Source of the DNA: Chitinophagaceae bacterium
GTDB taxonomy: Bacteria > Bacteroidota > Bacteroidia > Chitinophagales > Chitinophagaceae
Direction of reading: 5' to 3'
NCBI GenBank assembly: GCA_019638615.1
Contig: JAHBTL010000003.1
Span: 62,001-126,000 of the forward strand
Length of the DNA: 64,000 nucleotides
The notes under the pieces are model-generated. The model had not been told where the DNA came from. It worked only from the letters and a program-made list of their open reading frames with translations, and did not search any database. Shown here one piece after another: positions 35,922-45,327 of the stretch (position 1 is its first letter; the number at the start of each line of letters is the position of its first letter). Position numbers and translations under genes: made by a program.

Positions 35922-36602
35922 ATGCATTTTACATATTACGGGCACTCCTGTTTTGCAGTGGAAATAAAGGGAAAGAAAATCCTTTTTGACCCCTTTGTTA
36001 CCTATAATGAACTGGCTAAAAACGTGGATGTTAACAGCCTAGAGGCTGATTACATTTTCTTGTCGCACGGGCATGAAGATCACATAGCCGACTGCTTAAG
36101 CATAGCCAAAAGAACGGGTGCGAAGGTGGTTTGCAGCTGGGAAATTCATACATGGCTGAATAAGCAGGGCATCAGCAATACACATCCCATGAATACGGGA
36201 GGAAAATGGTCGTTTGACTTTGGCACGGTAAAATGCGTGGTAGCCCACCATTCAAGCGGCTTACCGGATGGCAGTTACGGTGGCAGCCCCATGGGTTTTG
36301 TTTTTACCAGTGAGCAGGGCAATTTTTATTATGCCGGCGATACCTCTCTGTCGCTGGATATGCAATTGATACCTCAATACGCGGCGCTAAATTTCGCTGT
36401 GCTTCCTATAGGCGACAATTTTACGATGGATGCAAAGGATGCTGTGCAGGCCGCGAGGTTCGTTCAGTGTCACAAAATAATCGGGGTGCATTACGATACA
36501 TTTGGTTTTATTAAAATTGACCATGAGAAAGCCGTTCACTTGTTTGCAGAGCAGGGAATGAAACTTTTGTTGCTGCAGCCCGGGGAAACAACAGACATTT
36601 GA
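35922..36602 (+). CDS. UPF0173 metal-dependent hydrolase
   Basis: A 226-residue metallo-beta-lactamase-fold protein from the ATG at 35922 (MHFTYYGHSCF, the normal family start). Metal-binding motif SHGHEDHIAD is at about residues 47-56, and YAGDTSLSLDM and IGVHYDTF follow. The UPF0173/UlaG-like group includes lactonases and phosphodiesterases; the reaction here is not known. The frame is open back to 35871, but the extra residues do not fit the family. The parA -33 box overlaps its stop codon. Confidence 0.9.
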   Translation: MHFTYYGHSCFAVEIKGKKILFDPFVTYNELAKNVDVNSLEADYIFLSHGHEDHIADCLSIAKRTGAKVVCSWEIHTWLNKQGISNTHPMNTGGKWSFDFGTVKCVVAHHSSGLPDGSYGGSPMGFVFTSEQGNFYYAGDTSLSLDMQLIPQYAALNFAVLPIGDNFTMDAKDAVQAARFVQCHKIIGVHYDTFGFIKIDHEKAVHLFAEQGMKLLLLQPGETTDI

Positions 36603-36629
36603 AAAGGGGAGAATAATAGTCTACATTTG
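36598..36629 (+). promoter_or_regulatory. Promoter of the parA-parB unit
   Basis: TTTG (36598-36601), a 20-base spacer and TACATTTG (36622-36629) match the Bacteroidota TTTG/TAnnTTTG promoter completely. The predicted start is about 50 bases upstream of the parA ATG. The -33 box overlaps the TGA of the preceding gene. Confidence 0.75.
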
Positions 36630-36686
36630 CCACTTTGGCAATAAACCGACTAAAAGTTTGAATCAGTAATTATTTACGAACAACTC

Positions 36687-37511
36687 ATGGCAAGAATTAT
36701 TGGTATAGCCAATCAGAAAGGCGGTGTAGGAAAAACCACAACAGCCATTAACCTGGCGGCAAGCCTGGCTGTGCTTGAAAAGAAGACCCTGCTGGTAGAC
36801 GCGGATCCACAGGCAAACAGCACCACCGGTACAGGGTTCGATTTGCATAATGTGCAAAAAAGCCTGTACGATTGCATGGTAAATGATACGCCGGCGAGTG
36901 AGGTGATATTGAAAACAGAAATACCCAATCTGGATGTAATTCCCTCACATATTGATTTGGTGGGCGCTGAAATAGAGATGATCAATTACCCCAACAGAGA
37001 AAATGTGCTCAAATACATTCTTGATCCGGTGCGTGAGGAGTATGATTTTATTATTATAGACTGCTCTCCTTCGCTGGGGTTAATAACCGTAAACGCGCTT
37101 ACTGCTGCCGACAGTGTGGTAGTGCCCGTGCAAACAGAATTTTTTGCGCTGGAGGGATTGGGAAAGCTGTTGAATACAATAAAAATAGTACAAAGCCGGC
37201 TGAATCCTGAACTGGTGATTGAAGGCATTTTAATGACCATGTACGATGGAAGGCTGCGTTTGTGTAACCAGGTAGTAAACGAAGTAAGGCAGCATTTTGA
37301 AGAAATGGTTTTCGACACCATCATTCACCGCAATACCCGCTTAAGCGAAGCGCCCAGCGTGGGCAAACCTGCTATTTTATACGATGCCGAAAGCAAGGGG
37401 TCGATCAATTACCTTAATCTTGCCAAAGAAATTCTGCAACGCAACAACATGACAAAAATATCGCAGGAAGAAAGAATATTAACCCCTGACAATGAGCAGC
37501 ACGCCGAATAA
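36687..37511 (+). CDS. parA: Chromosome-partitioning ATPase ParA (Soj)
   Basis: A 274-residue deviant Walker ATPase of the chromosomal type: [18 protein letters not shown] (residues 7-24) has the signature Lys in [17 protein letters not shown] is Walker A', and [10 protein letters not shown] Walker B. ParA forms a nucleoid-bound gradient that moves ParB-parS complexes and helps segregate origins. It overlaps parB by 20 bases, so the two are translated together. The chromosomal form and length, plus DapB nearby, indicate a chromosome, not a plasmid. Confidence 0.96.
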   Translation: MARIIGIANQKGGVGKTTTAINLAASLAVLEKKTLLVDADPQANSTTGTGFDLHNVQKSLYDCMVNDTPASEVILKTEIPNLDVIPSHIDLVGAEIEMINYPNRENVLKYILDPVREEYDFIIIDCSPSLGLITVNALTAADSVVVPVQTEFFALEGLGKLLNTIKIVQSRLNPELVIEGILMTMYDGRLRLCNQVVNEVRQHFEEMVFDTIIHRNTRLSEAPSVGKPAILYDAESKGSINYLNLAKEILQRNNMTKISQEERILTPDNEQHAE

Positions 37512-38415
37512 TAAAAAAGACGCCCTGGGTAAAGGGATCCGCTCTCTTTTAAAGAGCATTGACGCCGATTTAAAAACAACCACGGGCGAACACCTGAAAG
37601 CCGGAGTGGTAGACAAAGCGACCACCAGCACCCGGATACCTGTAGAGCAAATTGAGCCCAATCCCAGGCAACCCCGGCACGATTTTGACGAACAGGCCCT
37701 GAATGAGCTGGCGAGATCCATTAAGCTGCATGATATCATACAGCCGTTAACGGTTGCTAAAATAGCCGGCGGCGATAAATACAGGCTCATTGCCGGTGAA
37801 CGACGCTGGCGGGCGGCCAAACTGGCCGGCTTGAAGGATGTGCCTGTTTACATGCGGCAGGCAAACGACCAGCAATTGCTGGAACTGGCGTTGCTGGAAA
37901 ATTTACAGCGCGAAAACCTTAATTCCATCGAAGTGGCGCTCAGCTACAAACGCATGATGGAAGAGCTGGACTATACCCAGGAGCAGGTGGCTGAAAGAAT
38001 GGGCAAAGAGCGCAGCACTGTTACCAATTACATCAGGTTATTAAAACTGCCGCCCGATATACAGGTAGCTGTTCGTACCAATGCGTTGAGTATGGGCCAT
38101 GCAAGGGCCATTATCAATGTGGATACGGTAGACCAGCAGCTTTTTATTTTCAATGAAATAAAAAACAAGGGACTCTCGGTACGGCAAACCGAAGACCTGG
38201 TAAGAAAAATGTATAAAGGCGCGGCTGTTAAAAAATCGGTAAAAGCCACACTGCCGCCCACATTCAAAAAAATTGAGGATAACTTGGCCTCTTATTATGC
38301 TACCCGCGTAAAGATGCAGCATAACAAAAAAGGGCATGGCGCCATTACGATTGAGTATTTTTCCATCCAGGAGCTGAACGCTATCCTGGAAAAAATGAAT
38401 GTATCTGCGGGATAA
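37492..38415 (+). CDS. parB: Chromosome-partitioning protein ParB
   Basis: A 307-residue ParB. The N-terminal CTP-binding domain includes NPRQPRHDF, the phosphate-binding GERRWRAAK (about 103-111) and [10 protein letters not shown]. The central HTH is about 160-185 ([23 protein letters not shown] region), and a C-terminal dimerisation part follows. It loads on parS sites as a CTP-gated clamp. No canonical parS palindrome was spotted nearby by eye. The stop overlaps the next start by one base. Confidence 0.96.
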   Translation: MSSTPNNKKDALGKGIRSLLKSIDADLKTTTGEHLKAGVVDKATTSTRIPVEQIEPNPRQPRHDFDEQALNELARSIKLHDIIQPLTVAKIAGGDKYRLIAGERRWRAAKLAGLKDVPVYMRQANDQQLLELALLENLQRENLNSIEVALSYKRMMEELDYTQEQVAERMGKERSTVTNYIRLLKLPPDIQVAVRTNALSMGHARAIINVDTVDQQLFIFNEIKNKGLSVRQTEDLVRKMYKGAAVKKSVKATLPPTFKKIEDNLASYYATRVKMQHNKKGHGAITIEYFSIQELNAILEKMNVSAG

Positions 38416-39110
38416 TGTACACGCACATGTTCAAACACTCCCTGCTTATATTTTTTTTACTGGTATTGCCTTTTTTGCTCGTGGCGCAGGCAGACAGCCT
38501 GAAGCAGGTAGCTGTTGATGCTGTAAACAGGCATATTAAAGCTGAAAAATCAGATACGCCGGTTGTTAAGGTTAAAGATACCGACACTACCAAATGGAGC
38601 CCCGGTAAACGGGCTGCTGTTTATTCAGCTATCTTTCCCGGGGCAGGCCAGGTATACAACAAAAAATACTGGAAGCTGCCTCTGGTATACGGAGCGCTGG
38701 CTTTTCCCACCTATACTTTTGTGGACAACCTGAACTGGTTTAAAAAAACGCGGTTTGCCTTTAATACATTAACCAGGATCGTTCAGTCGAATTACAAAGA
38801 TTCTACAGGTTACGATCAGATAGAGCCCAAGCTTATTCCTATGGTTAACAGGGGCGATTTAAACGGGTTAAAGAATTACCGGAATGAATTTCGCCGCAAT
38901 GTTGATTATTCTGTACTGGGCTTTTTAGCGCTTTGGGGTCTGAATGTGGTAGACGCCGCCGTGGATGGACATTTACGGGATTTCAATATTTCCGACGACC
39001 TGAGCATCCAGGTGAAGCCGGGGTACATGCCTATTGCCAATACCACGGGGGTAGGGATCGTGCTAAATATTGGCAAAAACCACATAAACAGGTTAAATCC
39101 AGGTCGTTAA
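38415..39110 (+). CDS. DUF5683 membrane protein
   Basis: A 231-residue protein with a cleavable signal (FFLLVLPFLLVAQA, about 12-25), then the DUF5683 core: WSPGKRAAVYSAIFPGAGQVYNKKYWKLP, here split into segments AVYSAIFPGAGQVYNKKYWK (about 70-89), followed by membrane helices (YGALAFPTYTF and VLGFLALWGLNVVDA). DUF5683 genes very often follow parB and precede dapB in Bacteroidota. Its role is unknown. An envelope location is likely. Confidence 0.88.
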   Translation: MYTHMFKHSLLIFFLLVLPFLLVAQADSLKQVAVDAVNRHIKAEKSDTPVVKVKDTDTTKWSPGKRAAVYSAIFPGAGQVYNKKYWKLPLVYGALAFPTYTFVDNLNWFKKTRFAFNTLTRIVQSNYKDSTGYDQIEPKLIPMVNRGDLNGLKNYRNEFRRNVDYSVLGFLALWGLNVVDAAVDGHLRDFNISDDLSIQVKPGYMPIANTTGVGIVLNIGKNHINRLNPGR

Positions 39111-39115
39111 AATCT

Positions 39116-39123
39116 TACCTTTG
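39116..39123 (+). promoter_or_regulatory. -7 box of dapB
   Basis: TACCTTTG matches TAnnTTTG and lies 34 bases before the dapB ATG, immediately after the DUF5683 stop. The -33 region (GGTTA near 39091-39095) is only a partial match. Confidence 0.55.
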
Positions 39124-39157
39124 CACATTTCCAAAAGCTAAAATTTAAACTGATTAC

Positions 39158-39874
39158 ATGAAAATTGCGTTGATAGGATACGGTAAAATGGGGCATGCCA
39201 TTGAAGAAATTGCATTAAAAAGAGGACATACGATCGAGTTGGCAGTGTCAATAGAAAACGTAGAGGATAATACGGTTGAAAATATAAGAAAGGCGGATGT
39301 AGCGATAGAATTTACGGGCCCGGAAAGCGCGTTTGAAAATGTAAACAAATGCCTGGAAGCCAAAGTGCCTGTTGTATGCGGGTCTACCGGCTGGCTCGAC
39401 CGCTACCAGGAAGCAGTTTGGAATTGCAATGAACAAAATGGCGCCCTGTTGTATGCAAGCAACTTTAGCATAGGAGTCAATATCTTTTTTGAGGTGAATA
39501 AGCGCCTGGCCCAATTAATGGCTTCGCAAAAAGAGTATGATGTTACAATTGAGGAAGTGCATCATACCCAGAAAAAAGACGCCCCCAGCGGCACAGCCAT
39601 TACCCTGGCAGAGCAGATACTGGAGGTTAATCCTTTTAAAAAACAATGGGTAAACCAACCCAGCAGCAATAAAGGAGACTTGCTGGTGCTGAGTAGAAGG
39701 CAGGATCCGGCGCCCGGCACCCACATCATCCGGTATACATCAGATATTGATGATATAGAAATTGTGCATACGGCCCATAACCGCTACGGGTTTGCTTTAG
39801 GCGCCGTATTGGCTGCTGAGTTTATATATGAGCGCAAAGGGATATTTAGTATGAGCGACGTGCTGGGTTTGTAA
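39158..39874 (+). CDS. dapB: 4-hydroxy-tetrahydrodipicolinate reductase
   Basis: A 238-residue DapB of the short Bacteroidota type. The Rossmann motif GYGKMG lies at 7-12. The catalytic segment EEVHHTQKKDAPSGTA near residues 132-147 has the His/Lys pair and the substrate-binding SGT. DapB reduces HTPA to tetrahydrodipicolinate in lysine and diaminopimelate synthesis. The gene has its own -7 box but follows the parAB-DUF5683 unit closely. Confidence 0.95.
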   Translation: MKIALIGYGKMGHAIEEIALKRGHTIELAVSIENVEDNTVENIRKADVAIEFTGPESAFENVNKCLEAKVPVVCGSTGWLDRYQEAVWNCNEQNGALLYASNFSIGVNIFFEVNKRLAQLMASQKEYDVTIEEVHHTQKKDAPSGTAITLAEQILEVNPFKKQWVNQPSSNKGDLLVLSRRQDPAPGTHIIRYTSDIDDIEIVHTAHNRYGFALGAVLAAEFIYERKGIFSMSDVLGL

Positions 39875-39912
39875 GAAAGCCAATTTGGTTACATTAAATA
39901 AATATATAAGGC

Positions 39913-39920
39913 TACATTTG
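39913..39920 (+). promoter_or_regulatory. -7 box of the Rrf2 regulator gene
   Basis: TACATTTG is a full TAnnTTTG match, 67 bases before the ATG at 39988. A weak TTAC at 39889-39892 gives a 20-base spacer; TTTG at 39884-39887 is 25 bases away, which is too far. Confidence 0.5.
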
Positions 39921-39987
39921 AGCCTGTTAATACAACTGTTTGTGCCTGAGGGAAGTCATCTTGGCACTTTTACCAAGCTCGATCAAC

Positions 39988-40392
39988 ATGCTGTCAAAAA
40001 AAACTCAATACGCCTTTAAAGCCCTGATGTACATGGCCCAGGTGGAAAAAGAAGGGCCTATACTGATTGCTGAGATCTCCAGAAAGAAAAAGATCCCATT
40101 GAAGTTCCTGGAAAATATTTTGCTGGAATTAAAGAATGAAGGCGTTCTCGACAGCAAAAAGGGAAAGGGGGGAGGCTATTTTTTTAAAGAAGATCCCGCT
40201 AAAATACCGCTTGCAAAGATCATGCGTTTACTGGACGGGCCTATCGCCTTGCTGCCCTGTGTAAGCCTGAATTTTTATGAGCGATGTAAAAACTGCGATG
40301 AAAAAAACTGCGGGCTGCGGGATACGCTTATATCTGTGAGGGATGCCACTCTCAGAATCCTTGAAAAAAAGACCGTAGCGGACCTGGTTTAG
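39988..40392 (+). CDS. Rrf2-family transcriptional regulator
   Basis: A 134-residue winged-helix regulator starting MLSKKTQYAFKALMYMA, the normal Rrf2 start at 39988 (frame open to 39940). The winged-helix wing contains GKGGGYFF. A Cys cluster C-x9-C-x2-C-x4-C (PCVSLNFYERCKNCDEKNCGL region, near residues 92-112) resembles the Fe-S binding loop of IscR/NsrR regulators, so an iron-sulfur or redox sensor is likely. Target genes cannot be told. Confidence 0.9.
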   Translation: MLSKKTQYAFKALMYMAQVEKEGPILIAEISRKKKIPLKFLENILLELKNEGVLDSKKGKGGGYFFKEDPAKIPLAKIMRLLDGPIALLPCVSLNFYERCKNCDEKNCGLRDTLISVRDATLRILEKKTVADLV

Positions 40393-40396
40393 CTGT

Positions 40397-41200
40397 TTAA
40401 TTTTGAGTTGATATATAATTATAGTCTTTCAAAAGCGTATCCAGGAAATCAAATGCCGGCATGGTGGATTCTATGGCCAGTACATTTTTAACACGTTCCG
40501 ATGCGCTTTCTACCATCTGGTAATGCCCCATTTTCCTTCCTGAATCAAGGATTCCCTTGATGGTATTTACGTCCCGGTCGCTTAAACGCATTACCTGCGG
40601 GAATACGGGTACATAATTGTCCGCCACTTCCATAAAAATAGTGTCCTCCAGGTTGCCTTTCGGGTTGGTTTTGATCAGCATGGTACCGGCTGCAAGGTCG
40701 CCCAGCCTTTTGGAGGCTTTGTGCACTGCCATTAAAATAACATCTGCAACAAACATCAGCGAAGTAACCAGGAGCGCTTTTAGTATCCATACAATGCCCA
40801 GCAGCATTGCTATTACAATAATAGGAATGGTGAGGTCGGCCGAGCGCAGAAGCCATCGTATGATATATTGCCCCGGGGATGCTTTACCGCCGTTATCGTT
40901 TACTACCCGCAGGCCCAGCAACTTTTTCCCTATGCTTTGGCCGTTCCACAATAGCTCGCAAAACAAATGATAGGTAAGCACCGGCAGCATAATGAGCAGG
41001 TCTATAGACCATCTGTCGTAAGCGTTGCGGGGAGAAAAGTCTTGTTTGCCGGCAACGGCGTCATATATATTATATGCTACTATGATATAAAATACCAGTA
41101 AAAAGAAATCTATGATCCATGCAAACATGCGTACATGAAAAGGCGCCGTTTCAAACTCAATATCGATGTTAAAGCTGGTAGGGATATTAATTTTACCCAT
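40397..41200 (-). CDS. RDD-family membrane protein
   Basis: A 267-residue protein with an N-terminal RDD domain. The FHVRMFAWIIDFF segment near 18-30 holds the Arg/Asp residues, followed by about four membrane helices in 24-155, then a 100-residue soluble tail rich in charged residues. RDD proteins are thought to be membrane transporters or scaffold partners. It is divergent from the SpoIIM operon. RDD, SpoIIM, DUF4129, DUF4350, MoxR and DUF58 genes are a recurrent neighbourhood, so a shared envelope process is likely. Confidence 0.88.
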   Translation of the reverse strand: MGKINIPTSFNIDIEFETAPFHVRMFAWIIDFFLLVFYIIVAYNIYDAVAGKQDFSPRNAYDRWSIDLLIMLPVLTYHLFCELLWNGQSIGKKLLGLRVVNDNGGKASPGQYIIRWLLRSADLTIPIIVIAMLLGIVWILKALLVTSLMFVADVILMAVHKASKRLGDLAAGTMLIKTNPKGNLEDTIFMEVADNYVPVFPQVMRLSDRDVNTIKGILDSGRKMGHYQMVESASERVKNVLAIESTMPAFDFLDTLLKDYNYISTQN

Positions 41201-41281
41201 AACTGCACAATAATAATTTTTTTACCCGGTTCTATAACGATGTTATACTAATTATTTATATTGACACAAATTTAATTTCTA

Positions 41282-42253
41282 TTGCGCGAAGCATTGTTCA
41301 TCAAGAGGCATAAAGACAGGTGGTTAAAAGCCCAGCATATGCCTGCAGAAGATCCCGACGAAACGGCTATGGAATTCACCCAACTGGTTGACGATTTATC
41401 ATATGCCAAAACCTTTTACCCGCATAGCCGGGTAACGCGTTTCCTGAATGCCAGGGCTTCGCAAACTTACATGAGCATATACCAGAATCGTAAAGAAGAC
41501 AGGAATCGGATAGCCGAATTCTGGAAATATACAGTGCCTTTAACGGTGCGCAAACACCAGAGCATCCTCTTGTTTTGTGCTTTGCTTTTTATTACTTTTT
41601 TTATAGTGGGCTTTTATTCTTCTGCCAACGACGAAAGCTTTTTGCGGGAAATGATGGGCGATGATTACGTAAACATGACAGAGGAAAATATTGAAAAAGG
41701 GCAGCCCTTCGGCGTATATGCCGAGGGCGGCGAAATACTAATGTGGCTGGGTATCATGATCAATAATATCTTTGTTGCCTTCTCTTATTTTGCAAAGGGC
41801 CTTCTTTTCTGTTTCCCGGTACTGTTTGCCCTGGTGAACGAAGCTGTAAGATTAGGGGCCTTTGAGCAAATGTTTTTTGCCAAAGGATTAGGACTTCAAT
41901 CGGTGCTTACCGTATTTATACACGGAACGCTCGAGATTTCCGCTATCGTAATAGCAGCCGCTGCCGGGGTGGTGTTAGGCAAAGGGTGGATGTTCCCCGG
42001 AACCGGTAACCGGTTAACGGCTTTTATGCGTGGCGCAAAAGAAGGCGTGGTGATTTTGATAAGCCTTGTCCCTGTTTTTATGGTGGCCGCCTTTTTCGAA
42101 GGATTTATTACCCGGTATTATACCATGCCCCAATGGTTAAGTGGCTTAATTTTGCTTTCGTCAGCATCCTATATTATTTGGTATTATATTATTTATCCTG
42201 TACAGGTGCAAAAACGTGTCAGGTTAAAAAAAGAAACCTTGTCGCGTGCGTAA
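41282..42253 (+). CDS. SpoIIM-family (DUF95) membrane protein
   Basis: A 323-residue protein with a soluble N-terminal helix region and about five membrane segments (starting ILLFCALLFITFFIVGFYSS, residues 98-117). LFIKRHKDRW near the start matches the stage II sporulation M family. Here, in a non-sporulating lineage, the role is unknown; it accompanies MoxR/DUF58 genes. The start is TTG at 41282; the N-terminal residues fit the family start, so a later ATG is less likely. Confidence 0.85.
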   Translation: MREALFIKRHKDRWLKAQHMPAEDPDETAMEFTQLVDDLSYAKTFYPHSRVTRFLNARASQTYMSIYQNRKEDRNRIAEFWKYTVPLTVRKHQSILLFCALLFITFFIVGFYSSANDESFLREMMGDDYVNMTEENIEKGQPFGVYAEGGEILMWLGIMINNIFVAFSYFAKGLLFCFPVLFALVNEAVRLGAFEQMFFAKGLGLQSVLTVFIHGTLEISAIVIAAAAGVVLGKGWMFPGTGNRLTAFMRGAKEGVVILISLVPVFMVAAFFEGFITRYYTMPQWLSGLILLSSASYIIWYYIIYPVQVQKRVRLKKETLSRA

Positions 42254-43124
42254 ACTGATAACCAGGTTTTTGATTTCGCTTTTTTTTATACTTCCTGCCA
42301 TCCGCGCCGGTGCGCAGCAGGAAGATTCGGTTATTGTAGCGGTACCTGACAGTATGGAAAGGATGCTGGACAGTATTTCTGAACAGGTAGCAGTATCCGA
42401 TTCAATTTATCCGCAAGACGAAAGCGATACCAGCCGGGAGGATGAAACACTTTATTTTTCCGGCAAAGAAGATTCCCTTTCATTATATGATTCTTCTGTA
42501 ATTGAATGGAGAACGGTTCCGGATACCACCATCCTGGCATTAAAAAATGATAAGAATTTTTTGTATGCCAATAAGGATAGAACGGAAAAGAAGAAAAAGC
42601 AGGACGATGAAAACGATACGGGAGGATGGGATTTCCTTTCCGAACTGCTGGGGAGTTATGCAGTGCGGCAGGTCATTTTTATTTTCATCCTGGTATTATT
42701 TGCGGTGGCTGTCATTTGGTTCCTGGTAAAAAACAAGATGAACTTATTCGGGCGTGGTAAGGGTACCATAGCGGCACCCGGACAGGCTGTGGAAGGAGAG
42801 CCTGACAATATATTTACCGCCGATTTGCAGTCTGCTATTGAAAATGCGGAAAAGAAGGAAGATTACCGGCTTGCAATTCGTTTAAGTTACCTATTGCTGC
42901 TGAAAAAGTTTTCAGAGGAGGACCTGATCAAATATAAAGACGATACAACCAATATGGAATATCTGCAGCAGGTGTATACGCAGCCTTTTTACAGGGAGTT
43001 TTTTACTGTTACACGCAACTATGAATATGCCTGGTATGGAGAAATGCCTGTAACCAGGCCGGTATACGACCGGGTGCAGGCGGATTTTACCAATCTTTAC
43101 ACAAAAGCGGAACAGTTAAATTGA
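42246..43124 (+). CDS. DUF4129 membrane protein
   Basis: A 292-residue protein. It has a signal-like start (LITRFLISLFFILPAIRAGA), a variable acidic periplasmic region, one membrane helix near 143-163 (VIFIFILVLFAVAVIWFLV) and the C-terminal DUF4129 domain with RLAIRLSYLLLLKKF. The start is GTG at 42246, overlapping the SpoIIM end by 8 bases. DUF4129 domains occur beside MoxR ATPases and in transglutaminase-like proteins. Function unknown. Confidence 0.82.
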   Translation: MRKLITRFLISLFFILPAIRAGAQQEDSVIVAVPDSMERMLDSISEQVAVSDSIYPQDESDTSREDETLYFSGKEDSLSLYDSSVIEWRTVPDTTILALKNDKNFLYANKDRTEKKKKQDDENDTGGWDFLSELLGSYAVRQVIFIFILVLFAVAVIWFLVKNKMNLFGRGKGTIAAPGQAVEGEPDNIFTADLQSAIENAEKKEDYRLAIRLSYLLLLKKFSEEDLIKYKDDTTNMEYLQQVYTQPFYREFFTVTRNYEYAWYGEMPVTRPVYDRVQADFTNLYTKAEQLN

Positions 43125-44347
43125 AAAAAGCATTACCATATATAGCCGGAATGATATTGCTCCTGTTGCTGCTGGCATTGATATGGGGAGGCAAAAAGGA
43201 TCAGTTTGACCACCGGGTTACGCTCAACCGGAAAGACAAAATTCCATACGGAACTTATGTGGCGTACAATAACCTGAAATATATTTTCCCGGAAGCATCG
43301 TTAAATGTAAACAAAAAAGAACCGGGATACTGGGAGGATGAGATCGTGAAATATGATACAGGTAACCAGACCATGTTTATTGTTACTAAAGAATTTAATG
43401 CCACCCGGCAGGAACTCACCGAGCTTTTCCATTTTGTCAGCAGGGGAAATGACGTATTGATCGCCGCTTATGATTTCAGTTTGGATGCCCGGCTTTTCTT
43501 TCATATGAATCTTAGCTATGCCGATGCGGGATACCAGATCGATGATTTTATTCCAAGCCTGGATACGTTGGAACTCTCCCTGTCTTCATCGCCTTTTACT
43601 AAGGAACCTTCGCAGTTCAAATATCCCGGCAGAAAATTTTATTCTTTCTTCGACAGTTTTGATACTTCCATGTCGTATGTAATGAGCAGAACCATCGATA
43701 GCGCTGTGGTGTGTTTGCGTATGCGTGCAGGAAACGGCAGCTTTTTTATACATACCGCGCCACTGGCTTTTAGCAATTATTTTTTACTGCATAAGCAAAA
43801 TATAAGTTACTATAATAACCTGTTGTCTGCCCTCGATCCTGCCACAACCAATGTAATATGGGATGAATATTTTATACATAAACCTGCCTACGATCAACCC
43901 AAAGATCCATCTCCTCTGCGCGTGTTGCTTGCGCAAAGATCATTTAGGACAGGGCTGCTCACTGCCCTGGTGGGGCTGATATTATTTATGGCGCTGGGCT
44001 TAAAACGCCGCCAGCGGATGATACCTGTTATTAAGTCCCCGGCAAATGATTCGCTTGATTTTGTTAAAACCATTGGCAGGCTTTATTTTCAAAAGAAAGA
44101 CAACAGGAACCTCGCGCAGAAAATGACAGCCTATTTTACTGAATATGTGCATAACCATTATCACATACCCACAGATAATATGGATAATGATTTTGTAGTA
44201 AGACTATCGCAAAAATCAGGTTGTGACGAAAAAACGATACAATTGATAACAGACTGTATAAAGTTCGTACAGGAAAATTCCGCTTTACACGATCAGCAAT
44301 TGTCTGAATTTTATACATCACTCAATAAATTTTATAAAACCAGTTAG
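43121..44347 (+). CDS. DUF4350 membrane protein
   Basis: A 408-residue protein. A membrane helix lies at the N-terminus (IAGMILLLLLLALIW, 8-22), followed by the DUF4350 region at about 45-235 and a second helix near 280-300 (TGLLTALVGLILFMALGL). The C-terminal cytosolic helical domain covers about 310-408. The start is TTG overlapping the preceding TGA (TTGA). DUF4350 proteins are part of the same MoxR/DUF58 neighbourhood and have no defined function. Confidence 0.82.
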   Translation: MKKALPYIAGMILLLLLLALIWGGKKDQFDHRVTLNRKDKIPYGTYVAYNNLKYIFPEASLNVNKKEPGYWEDEIVKYDTGNQTMFIVTKEFNATRQELTELFHFVSRGNDVLIAAYDFSLDARLFFHMNLSYADAGYQIDDFIPSLDTLELSLSSSPFTKEPSQFKYPGRKFYSFFDSFDTSMSYVMSRTIDSAVVCLRMRAGNGSFFIHTAPLAFSNYFLLHKQNISYYNNLLSALDPATTNVIWDEYFIHKPAYDQPKDPSPLRVLLAQRSFRTGLLTALVGLILFMALGLKRRQRMIPVIKSPANDSLDFVKTIGRLYFQKKDNRNLAQKMTAYFTEYVHNHYHIPTDNMDNDFVVRLSQKSGCDEKTIQLITDCIKFVQENSALHDQQLSEFYTSLNKFYKTS

Positions 44348-44349
44348 AT

Positions 44350-45327
44350 ATGGAAGACAATATTTTTCAGCCGCGGACAGATCTCTCGCCATTACACGAC
44401 GCTGTAATGCGGATGAGAACGGAGATAAATAAAGTGATAGTCGGGCAGGATGAAATGATTAAGCTGATAACTGCCGCTTTGCTTGCAGACGGACATGTGC
44501 TGATTGAAGGAGTGCCTGGTGTTGCCAAAACGCTGAGTGCAAGGCTGGTTGCCAAATGTATCGCCCTGAGTTTTTCCCGCATCCAGTTTACGCCCGATCT
44601 TATGCCTTCTGATGTATTGGGAACTTCCATTTTCAATCCTAAAGAAGGCGGCTTCCAGTTTAAGCGGGGTCCTATTTTCGGCAATATTGTTTTGGTAGAC
44701 GAAATCAACCGTGCCCCGGCTAAAACACAAGCCGCTCTTTTTGAGGTAATGGAAGAGAAACAGGTAACTGTGGATGGCTACTCGCACCAGATGGAGAAAC
44801 CTTTTATGGTGCTTGCCACGCAAAACCCGGTTGAGCAGGAAGGTACCTACAGGCTTCCGGAAGCCCAGCTCGACAGGTTTCTTTTCAAGATCAATGTTCC
44901 TTATCCAACGCAGGAGCAGGAAGTAGCCATCCTGAGCCGTTTTCACCAGGCAACCGGTGAAGAGATGACTGCCAGCCTCGAAGCTGTTTTGTCCGCCGCT
45001 CAAATTGCAGAGCTCAGGCGGCTGGTAAGAATGGTTGTTATTGAAGAAAAATTGCTGGAGTTCATTGCCAAAATTGTTACTTCTACCCGGTCGCATAAGT
45101 CAATTTATCTGGGAGCGTCGCCCCGTGCGTCGCTTGCCATTATGATGGCCGCAAAATCAATAGCTGCCATGCAGGGACGCGATTTTGTTACGCCGGAAGA
45201 TATTGTTGAAATGGCTGCGCCTGTATTGCGCCACCGTATTATCCTTACACCCGAAAAAGAAATGGAAGGTATTACGGAAGATGCTGTGATAAAAGAAATT
45301 ATTCATTCACTGGAAATACCGCGTTGA
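44350..45327 (+). CDS. MoxR-family AAA+ ATPase
   Basis: A 325-residue AAA+ protein. Walker A GVPGVAKT at 54-61, Walker B VLVDEINRAPAKTQ at about 115-128, then sensor 1 ATQNPVEQEG and the arginine-finger region LDRFLFKI. The C-terminal lid carries SPRASLAIMMAAK. MoxR ATPases are chaperones that mature or activate partner enzymes, usually with DUF58/VWA proteins, and the next gene encodes such a partner. The ATG starts 2 bases after the previous stop. Confidence 0.96.
   Translation: MEDNIFQPRTDLSPLHDAVMRMRTEINKVIVGQDEMIKLITAALLADGHVLIEGVPGVAKTLSARLVAKCIALSFSRIQFTPDLMPSDVLGTSIFNPKEGGFQFKRGPIFGNIVLVDEINRAPAKTQAALFEVMEEKQVTVDGYSHQMEKPFMVLATQNPVEQEGTYRLPEAQLDRFLFKINVPYPTQEQEVAILSRFHQATGEEMTASLEAVLSAAQIAELRRLVRMVVIEEKLLEFIAKIVTSTRSHKSIYLGASPRASLAIMMAAKSIAAMQGRDFVTPEDIVEMAAPVLRHRIILTPEKEMEGITEDAVIKEIIHSLEIPR

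Noticed and set aside
36600-39160. parS centromere near parAB
   Set aside because: I looked for a GTTTCACGTGAAAC-like palindrome around the genes and saw none; a motif scan of the genome would settle it.
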